Source: Boletus sp. NGJ (lineage: Eukaryota; Basidiomycota; Agaricomycetes; Boletales; Boletaceae). Taken from it: a DNA stretch of 64,000 nt. Below are positions 53,237 to 64,000 of the stretch, piece by piece (the first letter of the stretch is position 1; each line of letters begins with the position of its first letter). The notes beneath the pieces were generated by a model. The model saw only the letters and a program-made list of their open reading frames with translations. It had not been told where the DNA came from and did no database searches. The position numbers and the translations under genes were made by a program. Where the stretch lies: contig JAGTXK010000055.1 in NCBI GenBank assembly GCA_019096195.1, forward strand, positions 1,054,001 to 1,118,000, in the 5' to 3' direction.

Positions 53237-55049
53237 TTATATCAACAACCGTGTTGTACCTTGTGGTCTAGGAGGCGGCAGTGGGCGATGAGGAATGCGT
53301 TGTGATGAGGCGGCAGTGAGCGCCGAAGTACGTCGTGCCAACTGAGCCCTCCGAAGCTCTTCGTCAATCCGCCACATGCCTCTGACGAACGCCTCGCGGT
53401 CAATAAATCCAGTATCCTGGGGATCGCAGTCGCTCCTGCAAACACGACATCCACCTGAGACCAACAGGCGACCGCAATCTATGCTCTTACCATATACTCT
53501 TCAGCTTTTTGCGATCGAGGCGTGAGGTGCTCCATATATACTTGATGATTCGCCCGTCCAGCCTCTCCTCGAGGGCGACTAGAGACTCTTCCTCCTCCTC
53601 ACTGTCACTTTTATCAAGCACTTTTTCCGCAGACAAGACGGGATGCCCATCTGGATTGGCAATCAAGTCTACCGATAAATCTCGCCATCCAGCTGCCTGT
53701 CCACCTTTCTTGGCAGGGAGAGGCGGTGGCGCGAGTAGTTTGACTTTCCGTGCCTTCTTTTCCGCTTTTCGTCGACCTTGCACAGCACTGTTGAAGAGAG
53801 ACTCGTATCGTGATCGGGCAGCGGGAGGGACCGGAGTCGGCCTGAGGAGAGGTGAAGATGTTACACCACCTCCAAAATGTGCGCTGTTCGGCGTGCTGAT
53901 ACTCGTCCGCGATGTAGTAGTAGCGTTACTAAAGATAGAGGATCGGTCGGATGTAGATGCAGAGGTGGACACGACCGACGCTCGCGAGGAGGAGGGTCGG
54001 GAGCGTGGCTGATAAGGAGGTGGTGGAGGTGGAGGTCGGCGCGTTTTGGTACTGGTTGCTGTCGAAGACGACGACGACGAAACCGAGCGGGCGAGTGGTT
54101 TGGGTGACACGACCGGCGCAGTCTTTGAACCTAGCCGATTGGGCAGACCAGGCGGCTCGCGCTTGGGTGAAGTCTTTGACTTGCTAATGGCTTGTTCCCA
54201 GTCAAAAGAGGTGGTTGTGGAGGGACTGACTGCAGATGGCGCGGAAACATTCTCGAACGATTCTGTGATGCTTGCGGTCTCAAGATCTGTGACGCTGCTA
54301 TCCGCTTCGAAAGTGAAGGAAGGTGGTTTGGGGCTCATTTTTGGACTATGGACTTCGACATTGCTCCCATCCGATGAGAGGGAGACAGAGTGGAAAGAGG
54401 AGATGGAGGATGCAGAAGCATGTCCCACACGACCCGCGCCAAACTTGTGTGCGCCTGGTGGATAAGTGTGTTCAATCGTCAGGGAATCCGAACGACATGG
54501 AGGGCGTAACGTAGCGCCGGTTTCGCTGCCTGCGGATACTGAACGTTGAGTGGAGACAAGATCAGGAGTATTGAAAGATGGTCTTCGCGGGGGAAGGGGG
54601 GGGCGTGGCTTCAGGGATGATTGGAAGTTGATGAGGGGTGTTTGTGAATTCGAAACACCACGAATTGGAGTGGGCTGTCTTGAGGGAGGAGTGCTGCTCG
54701 ACTCACGAATGCCGTTTAGCTTGCTGGTGAGTGTATGACGAAACGTAGTGGGCCGCTCAACTGGGCCATCCTCGACAATCCAGTCCTTCAAGTCGGTCAA
54801 AGAAGTCTGACCAGCGAGGCTCGGTGTGGATGGTGATGGTGAACGCGATCTGGTGGAGGTCAGAGCCACAAACGGAGTGATAGGATGGAATGCGTTGGCG
54901 GTGGGCGAGATTGGGGACTCGAGAAGATTGGATGGGTTATCTACTGTTGGCGTCGACAGCGAAGGTGTGGTGGCGGACATCATTGTGGACGACGAGGACG
55001 AGAGCGCCTCGAACGCCTGAATTCTTGACTGGAGGGACGCGGAGGGCAT
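53237..55049 (-). CDS. irs4: EH-domain protein, Irs4/Tax4-like
   Basis: Irs4/Tax4 in yeast regulate phosphoinositide levels, autophagy and cell-wall signalling through an EH domain. The start MPSASLQSRIQAFEALSSSS is at 55049. The frame stays open up to 55148, but that extension overlaps the neighbouring gene's first exon. A long Ser/Pro-rich disordered region with PPLPPRRP and PPPPPPYQP motifs spans about 54.9-53.9 kb. Then come SRYESLFNSAVQGRRKAEKK, IIKYIWSTSRLDRKKLKSIW and, after an intron at about 53.45 kb, DCDPQDTGFIDREAFVRGMW, the EF-hand-like half of the EH domain. Stop 53237. The EH domain is at the C terminus, as in Irs4/Tax4. Confidence 0.8.
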
Positions 55050-55137
55050 GCGGACGAACGAGCTGAAGCTGGGTGGCACGCTAATCGGCTGGCGAAATTC
55101 CGAACCGAGAGGATGTGCATCTGTGATTATAACCAAC

Positions 55138-55765
55138 ATGTCGAACACTGGCCAAGAGCTCTACGCCGTCGCAGGTAATTAAACGGTCCCTGCCAACATC
55201 AGAATGCCATCCACACGCTCATACCGCTAGACTTTTGCCTGGTCCCAGTGGGAACAAATGAGCCATCCGTATGCGTTTGTTGCCTCTCAATGGATCCAGC
55301 TTGAATCTGAATCACCACACAACAGGTTGCTGAACACATCGCAGTTTGTCATAACATACTCGAAAAGTCTGGGCTCAAGTTTGAGGTCTGTCTGCGTCGC
55401 ATTTTCTGAGATATCCCTGACTTCAATTCGCGCAGATGCAGTAAGCACGCGTCCCACCAAGGTCTAACGAAATCCCTTGTTGAAGACTCGTCCTCTGTAG
55501 TGGCTACGGTACCAACTTAGGCTTGTGTCCAAGTCCATACGATCGGCGTGCCACTAACTAGGATCTAGAGGGTCCGTGGTCAGAAGTCACCAAGGCCATC
55601 TATGATTGCCACGCCGCCGTCCATGCCAATGGCGTATCTCGGATTGCAACGGACATCCGTATTGGCACCCGCACAGATCGCGAGATCGTCCCTGGTCAAG
55701 GGAATAAAGGGAAAGTTCAGCGTGTCCAAATGATTTTGGAGAGACAGAGAAAGAGCGCGCTTTGA
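55138..55765 (+). CDS. UPF0045/MTH1187 family (thiamine-binding type) protein
   Basis: Small ferredoxin-like protein of the MTH1187/YBL001c (Ecm15) family; bacterial and archaeal relatives bind thiamine or HMP. No single frame covers it. Exon 1, MSNTGQELYAVA, joins DFCLVPVGTNEPSV, then an exon FVITYSKSLGSSL / HVLEKSGLKFE-like block, YGTNL and EGPWSEVTKAIYDCHAAVHA. It ends with RIATDIRIGTRTDREIV, the conserved C-terminal signature, and ERQRKSAL, stop 55765. About 105 residues, usual for the family. Introns are very short, and internal exon edges between 55.25 and 55.57 kb are uncertain. It is divergent from the Irs4-like gene. Confidence 0.8.
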
Positions 55766-55904
55766 GCGGTGCCAATTTCTTCCGTCTATCTATTTAAACA
55801 ACACAACACTGACTTGATGTACATTTGCGCGAGACGAGGCAAAGTGTATGCAATGACACTGTATTATTATCAACATCCAGGACACCCTTTCTGCCCCAAC
55901 CACT

Positions 55905-58900
55905 CTACATAGCAGGAACGGGTCCTCTCGGGGCCTTCATAACATAAATCTGCGCCAGCAGCCCGAGAACGCCACCATCCTGCAGCACCTCGTCGTCATT
56001 GATGCCTTCTTGTTGCGGCTCAAATGGCTTTGTTCCATTAGCATTACCATCCACGTACGAGTCTCCCAACGTGCTATCCACCCCACCATCAACAGCACGA
56101 CCTTCGTCTTGTATAGGGGACAGTGCTGGGGGAGGCAGGATGCTCCCTTGTGAGTCACCAAGTACGGCTGTCTGAGCCATCCCAATACCCTGACCACCCA
56201 GAGAAGACGTAACCATAGCCGATTGCCAGGTTGTGGACCCAGCGACCCCACCTTCACCAGCGACCACACTTCCCCCACCGACGTGTCTTCGTCGAAAGGC
56301 CACGTGCTGACTTTGTCGGAGTGCACGATCGTATTCTTGCGCGCGCTCTGTGAGATCTTTCTTGCCCTCGTTTAGCAAAATCGTGTTATCTTGACCAGCT
56401 CTAGAAGCGGTGAGGCCCCGCCGGCGAGCACTTATGTCTGCAATACGACTCAGGTAAAGAGAACCAGCGGGATCGGAGGGATTCCAATCTGGATTGGCAG
56501 CCTTAAAGTTCAGAAAACTTTTCTCCATCTTCCCCTCCCGAGAGAGCATCCTTTCATCTCGAATTTTGGTTGGTGCGCCAAACTGAGTGAAACCTGTTAG
56601 TCTCATAACGTGATCGTGGCGTATAAGCGTACGGACCTTGACATTGCCGTGCCTCTTGAAATCGAACTCTGCAAAGCTGCAGATATATCCACGACCGGGA
56701 ATCCATACCGTGAAGTCGTGGAAGAAGTCGACGATGGCAGGTGCGCATGGTGGAAGAGAGAACCATAACACGAATGGTGTTGTAACTACAGAAACGATCT
56801 CCTGCAAGAAAAGAACAACCTTGACCGTGAATAGCTCTCCGAACTCTTGATGGACCTGACGACAATTGTGGTTAATCAAAAGTTACACATAAAGTGAATC
56901 CGCTCAGTTGACCTGCTTTGAGTGAAGTTGGTCCTTCCATTCATCCGGCATGTAGTGTGTATACTGAATGACTTCAGTCATGAGTAGCTCCGGGTCAAAA
57001 ACTCTATTTTCTTCCGGTATCATTCCTCGCGCGACACCAAGTATGGAAGCGAACACGGTGATGTAGAAGAAGACTGTCCGATGTGGCGTGACCTCAAGGT
57101 GAATGGCTAACTCGGGATCAAGAACAGATACAAGGACAAGCACAGCGGCGTATGACCCCGCAATAAATGCAACAAAGCTAGTAGGACGAATATTAACAAG
57201 TGGAGGCGCCTTGGAAGGCACACTTACCGCATGATAATTGCGAGTTTCTCGTTCGGGAATTGACCAATGTATATATTGGCCAAGGGGTAGGACTCATCCA
57301 GTCTACGAGTAAATAAGTGGGACAGTTCGTTGAATTCCCGGAACTTCCATTGTGCAAATGGCGTATAACGTCGATTGCCGATCGAAGAAGGATTGTTGCG
57401 ATATTCCTACCCGGAAAAGTAAGCCAGTTTCCCGTGGACCTTCACTTGGGGATACGCACGTCGAAGTACCGGAAGAATGAATACATGATCATGTATAGGA
57501 CGATGAAAGGTGCGAACACCGCATTCAATATGCCCATGAAGATGAATCGCCGCCGCAAACTACAGGCACCTGAGTCATCCATAATGCGAGAACCTTACAG
57601 TGGAGATACATACCCCTCAATCAGGACGGCACGATTTTTGTTCTTCAAGAACACCTTCCTGACCCGTCCTCGGGAGTCAAAGAGATATTCCATCAAGCAG
57701 AACCTGAGATTCCACTCTAGCACTTTCGTGAGAGTTCTCCCTTTGCCCTCGTCACCAGCCCGATGTAAGATCTTCTTCAATGCAGGGGGTAAAGGCACGT
57801 GAAGGTCCAATAGCTCCTTGTTAAATAGCGCGATTAAATAGTTCTCTTGACGCATGATACGATTCGCAATGTCGTGTGCGTCAAGAGAAGCCGTGGCAGG
57901 TGTTGCAGCATGATTGTTCGCGGCTGAGGAGATCGCCGTGATGGGATTATCCTCACGAATGGTACTTATCCGACGAACTACTTCAGGCCATGAGATCGTC
58001 TGAATATCGGCCTGGATGGATAAACAAGACGATAAGCGGAATGGATGATAGAGAGGGTGGGAAATTCACGTCTGGTATGTGGAGTAAATGGGTGTAGAAG
58101 CGATACATATCCACTAGGCGCATGACTTCAAATGCGAATGATATGATTTGCCATATGTAAAACGCAGTAAATAGCAGAAGGAATAGTAAGGTGACGCCAG
58201 AGAACCTAGGATTATTGGGTCAGAAGAGTCGTGTGGCTGTAATGTGGGGAAACGGACTTGGCAACACAGCGATCCACGATAGCATCAGAAAGACGGGTGA
58301 CTTTATCGCGGGTTATTCGGTTGTAATCGACACACCCTAACAAGAATGTCGAGAATGCGATGACAAACCCAACTGTGCTGCGTGCTCACCATCAGCCTCG
58401 ACATGCAGAATACAATGAGAAGTGCTGACAGGATGTTGAGCCCCCGAGCAAGGGCTATTGAATAGATTCCCTTCCCTTCATAATAAAGATAAACCTCCTG
58501 CAAGAATGCATCGAGATTGTAGACGTTGACCCAATTCCAAAGAGCATGTTCGTAAGCATCTAGGCCGCGTAGAGGTTTCGGGGAAGTTGGCTGGTTTGGA
58601 GGGGAGTGCTGTGGCACATCGACGTCCAGCTCGGACGGTCGAGGGGGTATTGATACTGGGAACGAAGGATAACTTTCTCGTGGGAGGGATCTCGCAGAGG
58701 TCGAGTGCAGCGGCTGTGAACGAACCTTCCCCTTATTCGGACTGCTCGCACTGGACGGCGAAGGTTTGCGTGGCGAACGAGAGGCCTCGATCATAAAGCT
58801 CTGCGGGACCTCGTCGTCGGACATATCCTGCTCGTACGACCTGTCTTCACTGCGTATATTTGGTCGTAGATGGTTCATCTCCGAGACGTCACCGCCGGTC

Positions 58901-59187
58901 TCCCATGAGACCTTGCGTTTTCCTTGCGGCTTGATGGAGGCGTTCTTGGCACGGGAGGTGGACTGCGGAATCGCGTGGCCAGCTTCAATGTCTTGTTCCT
59001 CTGTTATCTCGCTCTCGTTCTCTTCCTCCATCACGGGAGACTGGCTTGCCTGCGTGTACCCCTGGTAGGCTCGACTCATTGGATTCAGGATATTGAGGAA
59101 AGGCTGTGAACCTGAGAGACTGCCCGGCTGGAAGTATCGTGATGAGGATGGACGCATCGGCGAGCGTGAAGTTGAATTGGACGACAT
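55905..59187 (-). CDS. atg9: Autophagy lipid scramblase Atg9
   Basis: Multi-spanning membrane protein on vesicles that seed autophagosomes. The start [20 protein letters not shown] is at 59187. A long Ser-rich, phosphorylatable N-terminal tail precedes [20 protein letters not shown] and the first membrane segments ([20 protein letters not shown]; 58.2-58.1 kb aromatic segments). In the core, [38 protein letters not shown] and [20 protein letters not shown] are followed by [20 protein letters not shown] and [20 protein letters not shown], which are strongly conserved in Atg9. The variable C-terminal tail ends [10 protein letters not shown] at 55905. About ten introns. Confidence 0.93.
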
Positions 59188-59323
59188 GGTAGCGCTTATC
59201 TGACATTCAACGTTTGTATGAGGCCAGGAAAGCTCGTCGAGAATGGCCGCGTTCGTTCTCCAGCGGCGTGACATTTTGTGACACACATACACTAACGCAA
59301 GAAATGTCCTACACACCTTCAAC

Positions 59324-61888
59324 TCATTCCGCTACTACTACACTCTTGTCCACGTCGTTCAGGCTGCTCGCAGCCTTCATGATGGCCTGTAAACCCGACA
59401 CGGTAATGTCAGAGTCGCTGCCCACGCCCCAGACAGACTCCTTATTCCTCCCCTCAACTTCATAAACCAACTCCACGAAAGAGACAGCCTTCACATCGGC
59501 ACCCTCGCCTATTGAGTGCTCGATATACTCCCTGATCGAAAGAGTGCCTCGGATTTGTGTGTGCAGCGCAGCCAGAGCAGCAGACAATGGCCCGTTGCCT
59601 TCTCCAGAAATACTCTGCGACTCGCCGTCCACGAGCAACTCCGCTGTAATTTGACGACGTCCAGCGACGTTTGACTTTGCAAAGTCAAACGATTGCAGCT
59701 CGAAACGATATGGCCTAGTGGTCTCGTAGCCATATTTCTCTACAAATAACTTGATCAAGTCTTCATAGGAAATTTGTCCACCCGAGTCCCGGGCAGCACG
59801 TTGTACAACTTCAAAGAATGCAACTTGGAGCCTGCGAGGGAGTTGTAACTTCAATGAGTTGACGATCGCATTCGCCACGTCCGCTTGGCCTGTCGTCGAG
59901 TTGAAGCCGATGCTTAGTTTTAGCTCGGGCAAGGGGCGGTCACCGATGGCGCTGTTTACTGCGCTGAGAACCGCACGTAAACCAGCGGCAGCGATGTCGG
60001 AATCGACACCGACACCCCACCAAGATTGCGAGGCACTGCGTCTCTCCTTGACATCGTCTGTAGTGGCGACAAGCTCTATGTACGAGGCTGCTTTGGCAGT
60101 CTGGCCTTCACCAATGGTGTGTTCGGAATACTCGCGTAAAGTCAGGTCGATGTCAAGATGGCTGCGGAGAGCGTCGAGCAGGGCGGAGATCGGTCCGTTT
60201 CCGTCTCCTCGTATAACTCGGAGCATGCCATCAACAGACAACGCGCCGTCAAACCAGCGGCGTTCATCTGCAACTTCATCGGTGTCAAAAGGTCCTGATG
60301 ATGGCTCAGCAGTGATAGAAAATGTTCTGAGTGCCAATCTTCCCTCATACTTCGGCCCTCCAAAGTGATATATGCTGCGGAAAGTGGTCATGATGTCCTC
60401 TACTGTCATCTCTCTTGCCTCGCGATCTGAGATGGCCTGGATGACCTGATAAAAGGCGATTTGCAGCTTGCGGGGGAGGTCGAGATTGAGATGCTGTTTG
60501 ACGAGGTAAGCAATACCTCCTTTTCCAGACTGCGAATTGACACGGATGACAGCCTCATAGCTGCATCCGAGATCGGCGGGATCGAGTGGCAAGTAAGGCA
60601 TGTCCCACATTTGTGCCTCGCCATTCGCGAGGTTTCGAGCATGGCGTCGTGCCTGTTCCTCGAAACCTTTCTTGATTGCATCTTGGTGTGAACCAGAGAA
60701 TGCAGTGAAAACCAATTCGCCAGCATAGGGGTGTCGGGGGTGGACCGGAAGATCATTGCATTGCGTGACGATATCGATAATGTTCTGGATGTCACTGAAA
60801 TCCAGGTGAGGGTGGATACCTTGAGTGTAGAGATTGAGTGCAAGGTTGACAATGTCAACGTTTCCCGTCCGTTCGCCGTTGCCGAACAAGCAACCTTCTA
60901 TTCGATCGGCGCCTGCAAGAACGGCAAGCTCGGCAGCTGCAATACCAGTCCCCCGGTCGTTATGGGGGTGCAAACTGACTGTTATTCTTTCGCGTTCTGA
61001 GATGTGAGTGCAGAAGTATTCGATCTGTGTAGAGTGTCAAAGCAATTCAGAGTGAAAGGCGCGGCGGGAGACTTGCCTGATCTGCGTAGTGGTTGGGTGG
61101 CCCTACCTCCACTGTTGCGGGTAAATTGAAGATTATTCGCTGATTTCCGGTGTCGGCTTTTCCCCAAGCAGTCTTGACTGCCTCACAGATAGCCACCGAG
61201 AACTCGACTTCGGTCTGGGAGAACGTTTCTGGGCTGTATTCGTATCGGAACGTAGTACCATGAGAGGCTGCATACTGATCGGTCAATTCGCGAATCAGGC
61301 TAGTATGGTGCACTGCAAGATCGATCGTTTGTTCCTTCGAGTTCTTGAATACGACATTGCGGAACATGGCAGAAGTTGCGTTATACATGTGAATGATAAC
61401 ATGCTTTGCGCCTGCCACAGCATCGAACGTTCGTCTTATGAGATCCTCGCGAGCTGGTGTCAAGACCTGACATAACGAAAACAAGATTAATACAAGCAAC
61501 TTGGCAGACGCGATGTTTTGCAGACCTGAATCCATACGTCATCCGGAATCTCATCGTGCTCGATGAGGTATCGAACGAAGGAAAAATCGGTTTCACTGGC
61601 AGCTGGATACGCGATTTCTATCTCCTTGAAACCACACTTTACCAGCAGTCTGAAGAAGGTGATTTTTTGATCCCCTGTCATGGGGTTTGCGAGGGCTTGG
61701 TTTCCATCGCGGAGATCGGTGGACAGCCAGATGGGAGCCTTGACAAATGTTTTGGTTGGCCATGTGCGGCCAACTAGTTTCAGAGGTGTGTACGGTTTGT
61801 ACCTTTGAGAAGGATCGATTCTGCCAGAGAGGAAACGTTTAGATAGTCCGTGCAAACGGATTGCTGCGACTCACAGCATGCAACCCAT
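59324..61888 (-). CDS. leu4: 2-isopropylmalate synthase with duplicated regulatory domain
   Basis: First committed step of leucine synthesis (acetyl-CoA + 2-oxoisovalerate). The start MGCML at 61888 splices to [28 protein letters not shown] at 61855 is an alternative. The DRE-TIM barrel has [37 protein letters not shown] and [20 protein letters not shown] (metal ligands), followed by [10 protein letters not shown]. Downstream the linker and LeuA dimerisation/regulatory domain occur twice: copy 1 about 60490-59950 ([14 protein letters not shown]...[14 protein letters not shown]...[11 protein letters not shown]) and copy 2 about 59860-59355 ([14 protein letters not shown]...[14 protein letters not shown]...[11 protein letters not shown]). 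Yeast Leu4 has one. Predicted about 800 residues against about 620 in yeast. The repeats share one uninterrupted exon. Confidence 0.94.
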
Positions 61889-62136
61889 GGCTGCTTTTAG
61901 GATATGTGAGTACGATGCTGGAAACAAATGAAAAACCAGAAAAAAATTGGTAGAGGGATTGAAGCTGAGTGGCAGATCCGAGTCGAGTCATCAGGAGTAG
62001 ACATATCATGTAATTCGGACCGCGACAATTGTAACTACAACCCTTGGCCGAAAACCTACCAGTGCGCCACTGCCATTGAGCATAAGATCGCCGCTCAGCA
62101 AGACTCGTAGTACCACACCGACGATTAGGCGTCAGA

Positions 62137-64000
62137 ATGTCGTTAACACTGTCGACAAAGACATCTCCATTTCCTTACGCTGCCCTCGCGATTGCGATAT
62201 ACACCCAAAAGGCCGAGCTTAACTTCGATGAGACGGCGACAGGAGTTTCACTAGATCTAGACAGTGATAAATATGCCACCGAAGAGGAGATAGTCTCGAT
62301 CCTTGCCAAGATCGCAGGTATAGATGGGCAGAGTACAAAGGTTCACTGATACGCTCCCGATACCTCTTGAAGCTGATCATGCCGCCAGGTGTCAACATAC
62401 TTTGCATTAGCAAAGGTATTGCCCACAATAACGGCGGTTCCCGATATCCTCAGTGCTCTTGATTCATTGGATGATCACCTCGCATACCGTACATTCCTTG
62501 TTGGTCACGAAATCACGGCAGCAGATTGGATGCTCTGGGGAACCATCAGAGGTACGTGACACCCTACGGTATCGTCGTGAGTATTCAAGTCCCTTTCTCT
62601 TAGCATCCATCAAAATATTGGGTCTGCTCAAAAATGGTCAACACGTTCATGCCCTGCGGTGGTTTTCTCACCTGGAAAGCCTTGAATCCACACAGGCCGC
62701 TCTGGCTAGTATCGTAACAGCCAAGTCAAACAAGGCGCGGAATACAAAAACCGCTGCAAGCTTTGCCCTGGGCCTTCAGAACGCCAAGGAAGGCAAGGTC
62801 GTGACGCGCTTTCCTCCCGAGCCCAGCGGGTACTTGCACATTGGTCACGCCAAGGCTGCGGTATTAAACCAGTACTTTGCACAAATGTACAAGGGAAAAA
62901 TGATCATCCGATTCGATGACACGAATCCGACCAAGGAGAGGGTGCGTGTCCGAGTCTACACTTGACCAGATTGTCTGCAGCTTATTTTTGGACTAGGCCG
63001 AGTTTGAACAGACTATCCTAGAGGATTTAGAGTTGATGGGCATTAAAGGAGACACTATAAGCCACACCTCGGACTATTTTGATCAGATCTACGAACTTGC
63101 GATCAAAATGATTGAAACTGGCAAGGCATATACCGACAACACGGAACAGGCTCAAGTACGATCCTTACGCACTGTCTTTCGTCGTTGCTCACATTAGGGT
63201 AGATGCGCGACGAACGGGGCAAGGGGATCGCTTCGGCACATCGCGATGACTCAGTTGAGGACAATTTGAAGCATTTTGCGGAAATGAAATCTGGCACGCC
63301 GGAGGGTATCCGGTGGTGTCTGCGTGCAAAGATCAGCGTGGATGATCAGAATAAAACTCTTCGTGACCCAGTCATCTACCGGTGTAACATGACTCCTCAC
63401 CATCGTACAGGGTTAGTTGTTTCGTGCATTTTTGTCGCGCGCGTATGCATTCATTCATTCATTATAGTGAGAAGTGGACGATCTACCCCACTTATGATTT
63501 CGCATGTCCCATCGTCGATTCCCTCGAGGGTGTCACTCATGCACTGAGGACTATAGAATATCGCGAGAGGAATGCTCAATATTACTGGATGATCGAGGCA
63601 TTAGGTCTGTGCCCTGTCTCTATCTGGGACTTCAGGTCCGGGATTTTCTTCCATATCCCCGTCTGTCAGTCTGACCACTGTTTCAAGTCGGTTGAATTTC
63701 ATCTATACCCTATTGTCTAAACGGAAATTGCATTGGTTCGTTGAAAACAAAATCGTCAAAGGGTGGGATGACCCACGGTTTCCTACCGTTCGAGGTCAGA
63801 ATGACAGAATCCGTACATTAATCAGACTCACTTTTAAAACAGGGATTCGTCGCCGTGGCATGACGGTAGAGGCACTGAAGCAATTCATGCTTTCCCAGGG
63901 GCCCTCACAGTCCCTCGTTTCTCTGGAATGGGATTCTATCTGGGCTCTCAACAAGAAGATAATAGATCCAGTTGCTCCCCGGTTCTGGACGATTCTCAAG
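62137..64000 (+). CDS. gus1: Cytosolic glutamyl-tRNA synthetase (3' end outside window)
   Basis: Charges tRNA-Glu. The start [20 protein letters not shown] is at 62137. A GST-like N-terminal domain ([20 protein letters not shown]) is followed by the class I catalytic core with [20 protein letters not shown] (HIGH motif), [61 protein letters not shown] and [20 protein letters not shown] (the LSKRK form of the KMSKS loop in GlxRS). [20 protein letters not shown] marks the eukaryotic/GlnRS-like anticodon-side helices. The frame is open at the window edge, so it is partial. It is divergent from leu4, with starts 248 bp apart. Confidence 0.94.

Noticed and set aside
59355-60490. Leu4 repeat as an assembly duplication
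   Set aside because: The two copies differ at nearly half of the aligned core residues and at most codons, so they are not duplicated reads.

Overview
The window is eukaryotic nuclear DNA from a filamentous fungus, most likely a basidiomycete of the Agaricomycotina. Nearly every gene is cut by many 45-60 nt GT-AG introns. Genes are packed on both strands with spacers of roughly 50-700 bp. The protein set (creC, Kex2, Atg9, an RNAi-type RdRP, a Dnmt1-class methyltransferase with RFTS and BAH regions) is fungal. I did not identify a species. No transposons, virus-like elements or CRISPR arrays were seen.

Layout. 0.1-6 kb: the TORC1 GTPase Gtr1 (+), then a histidine-phosphatase (phosphoglycerate-mutase family) and the Cdc48 cofactor Doa1/Ufd3 (both -). 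6.6-13.7 kb: meiotic HORMA protein Hop1 (-), TRAPP subunit Trs23 (-), a glutaminyl-peptide cyclotransferase (+) and an unrecognised coiled-coil protein (-). 13.7-26.2 kb: a cellular RNA-dependent RNA polymerase and the PI 4-kinase Stt4, both (-). 26.3-32.4 kb: an intron-containing tRNA-Ser(CGA), an unrecognised gene (+), creC (-) and branched-chain 2-oxoacid dehydrogenase E1-beta (+). 32.5-38.5 kb: a small acidic protein resembling Apc15 (-), methylenetetrahydrofolate reductase (-), Ypt6/Rab6 (+) and Tap42 (-). 38.5-48.2 kb: Pot1 (+), Mcm7 (+) with MCB-like promoter sites, and Kex2 (-). 48.3-64 kb: a Dnmt1-like DNA methyltransferase (+), an EH-domain Irs4/Tax4-like protein (-), a UPF0045 thiamine-binding-type protein (+), Atg9 (-), Leu4 (-) and the start of cytosolic glutamyl-tRNA synthetase (+, cut by the window end).

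Most of the content is conserved housekeeping sequence with no operon-like logic. TOR/nutrient signalling (Gtr1, Tap42, Irs4, Atg9), chromosome biology (Hop1, Pot1, Mcm7) and genome defence (RdRP, Dnmt1) are each represented, which may be coincidence. Several divergent pairs have start codons only about 50-150 bp apart.

The points most worth a second look are: an RdRP whose catalytic DLDGD motif reads DLDGY; a Leu4 with two tandem C-terminal regulatory (LeuA dimerisation) domains; a Pot1 with what looks like an extra N-terminal OB-type domain; a probable GC-AG intron in gtr1; and two genes I could not assign. I found no clearly new multi-gene system.
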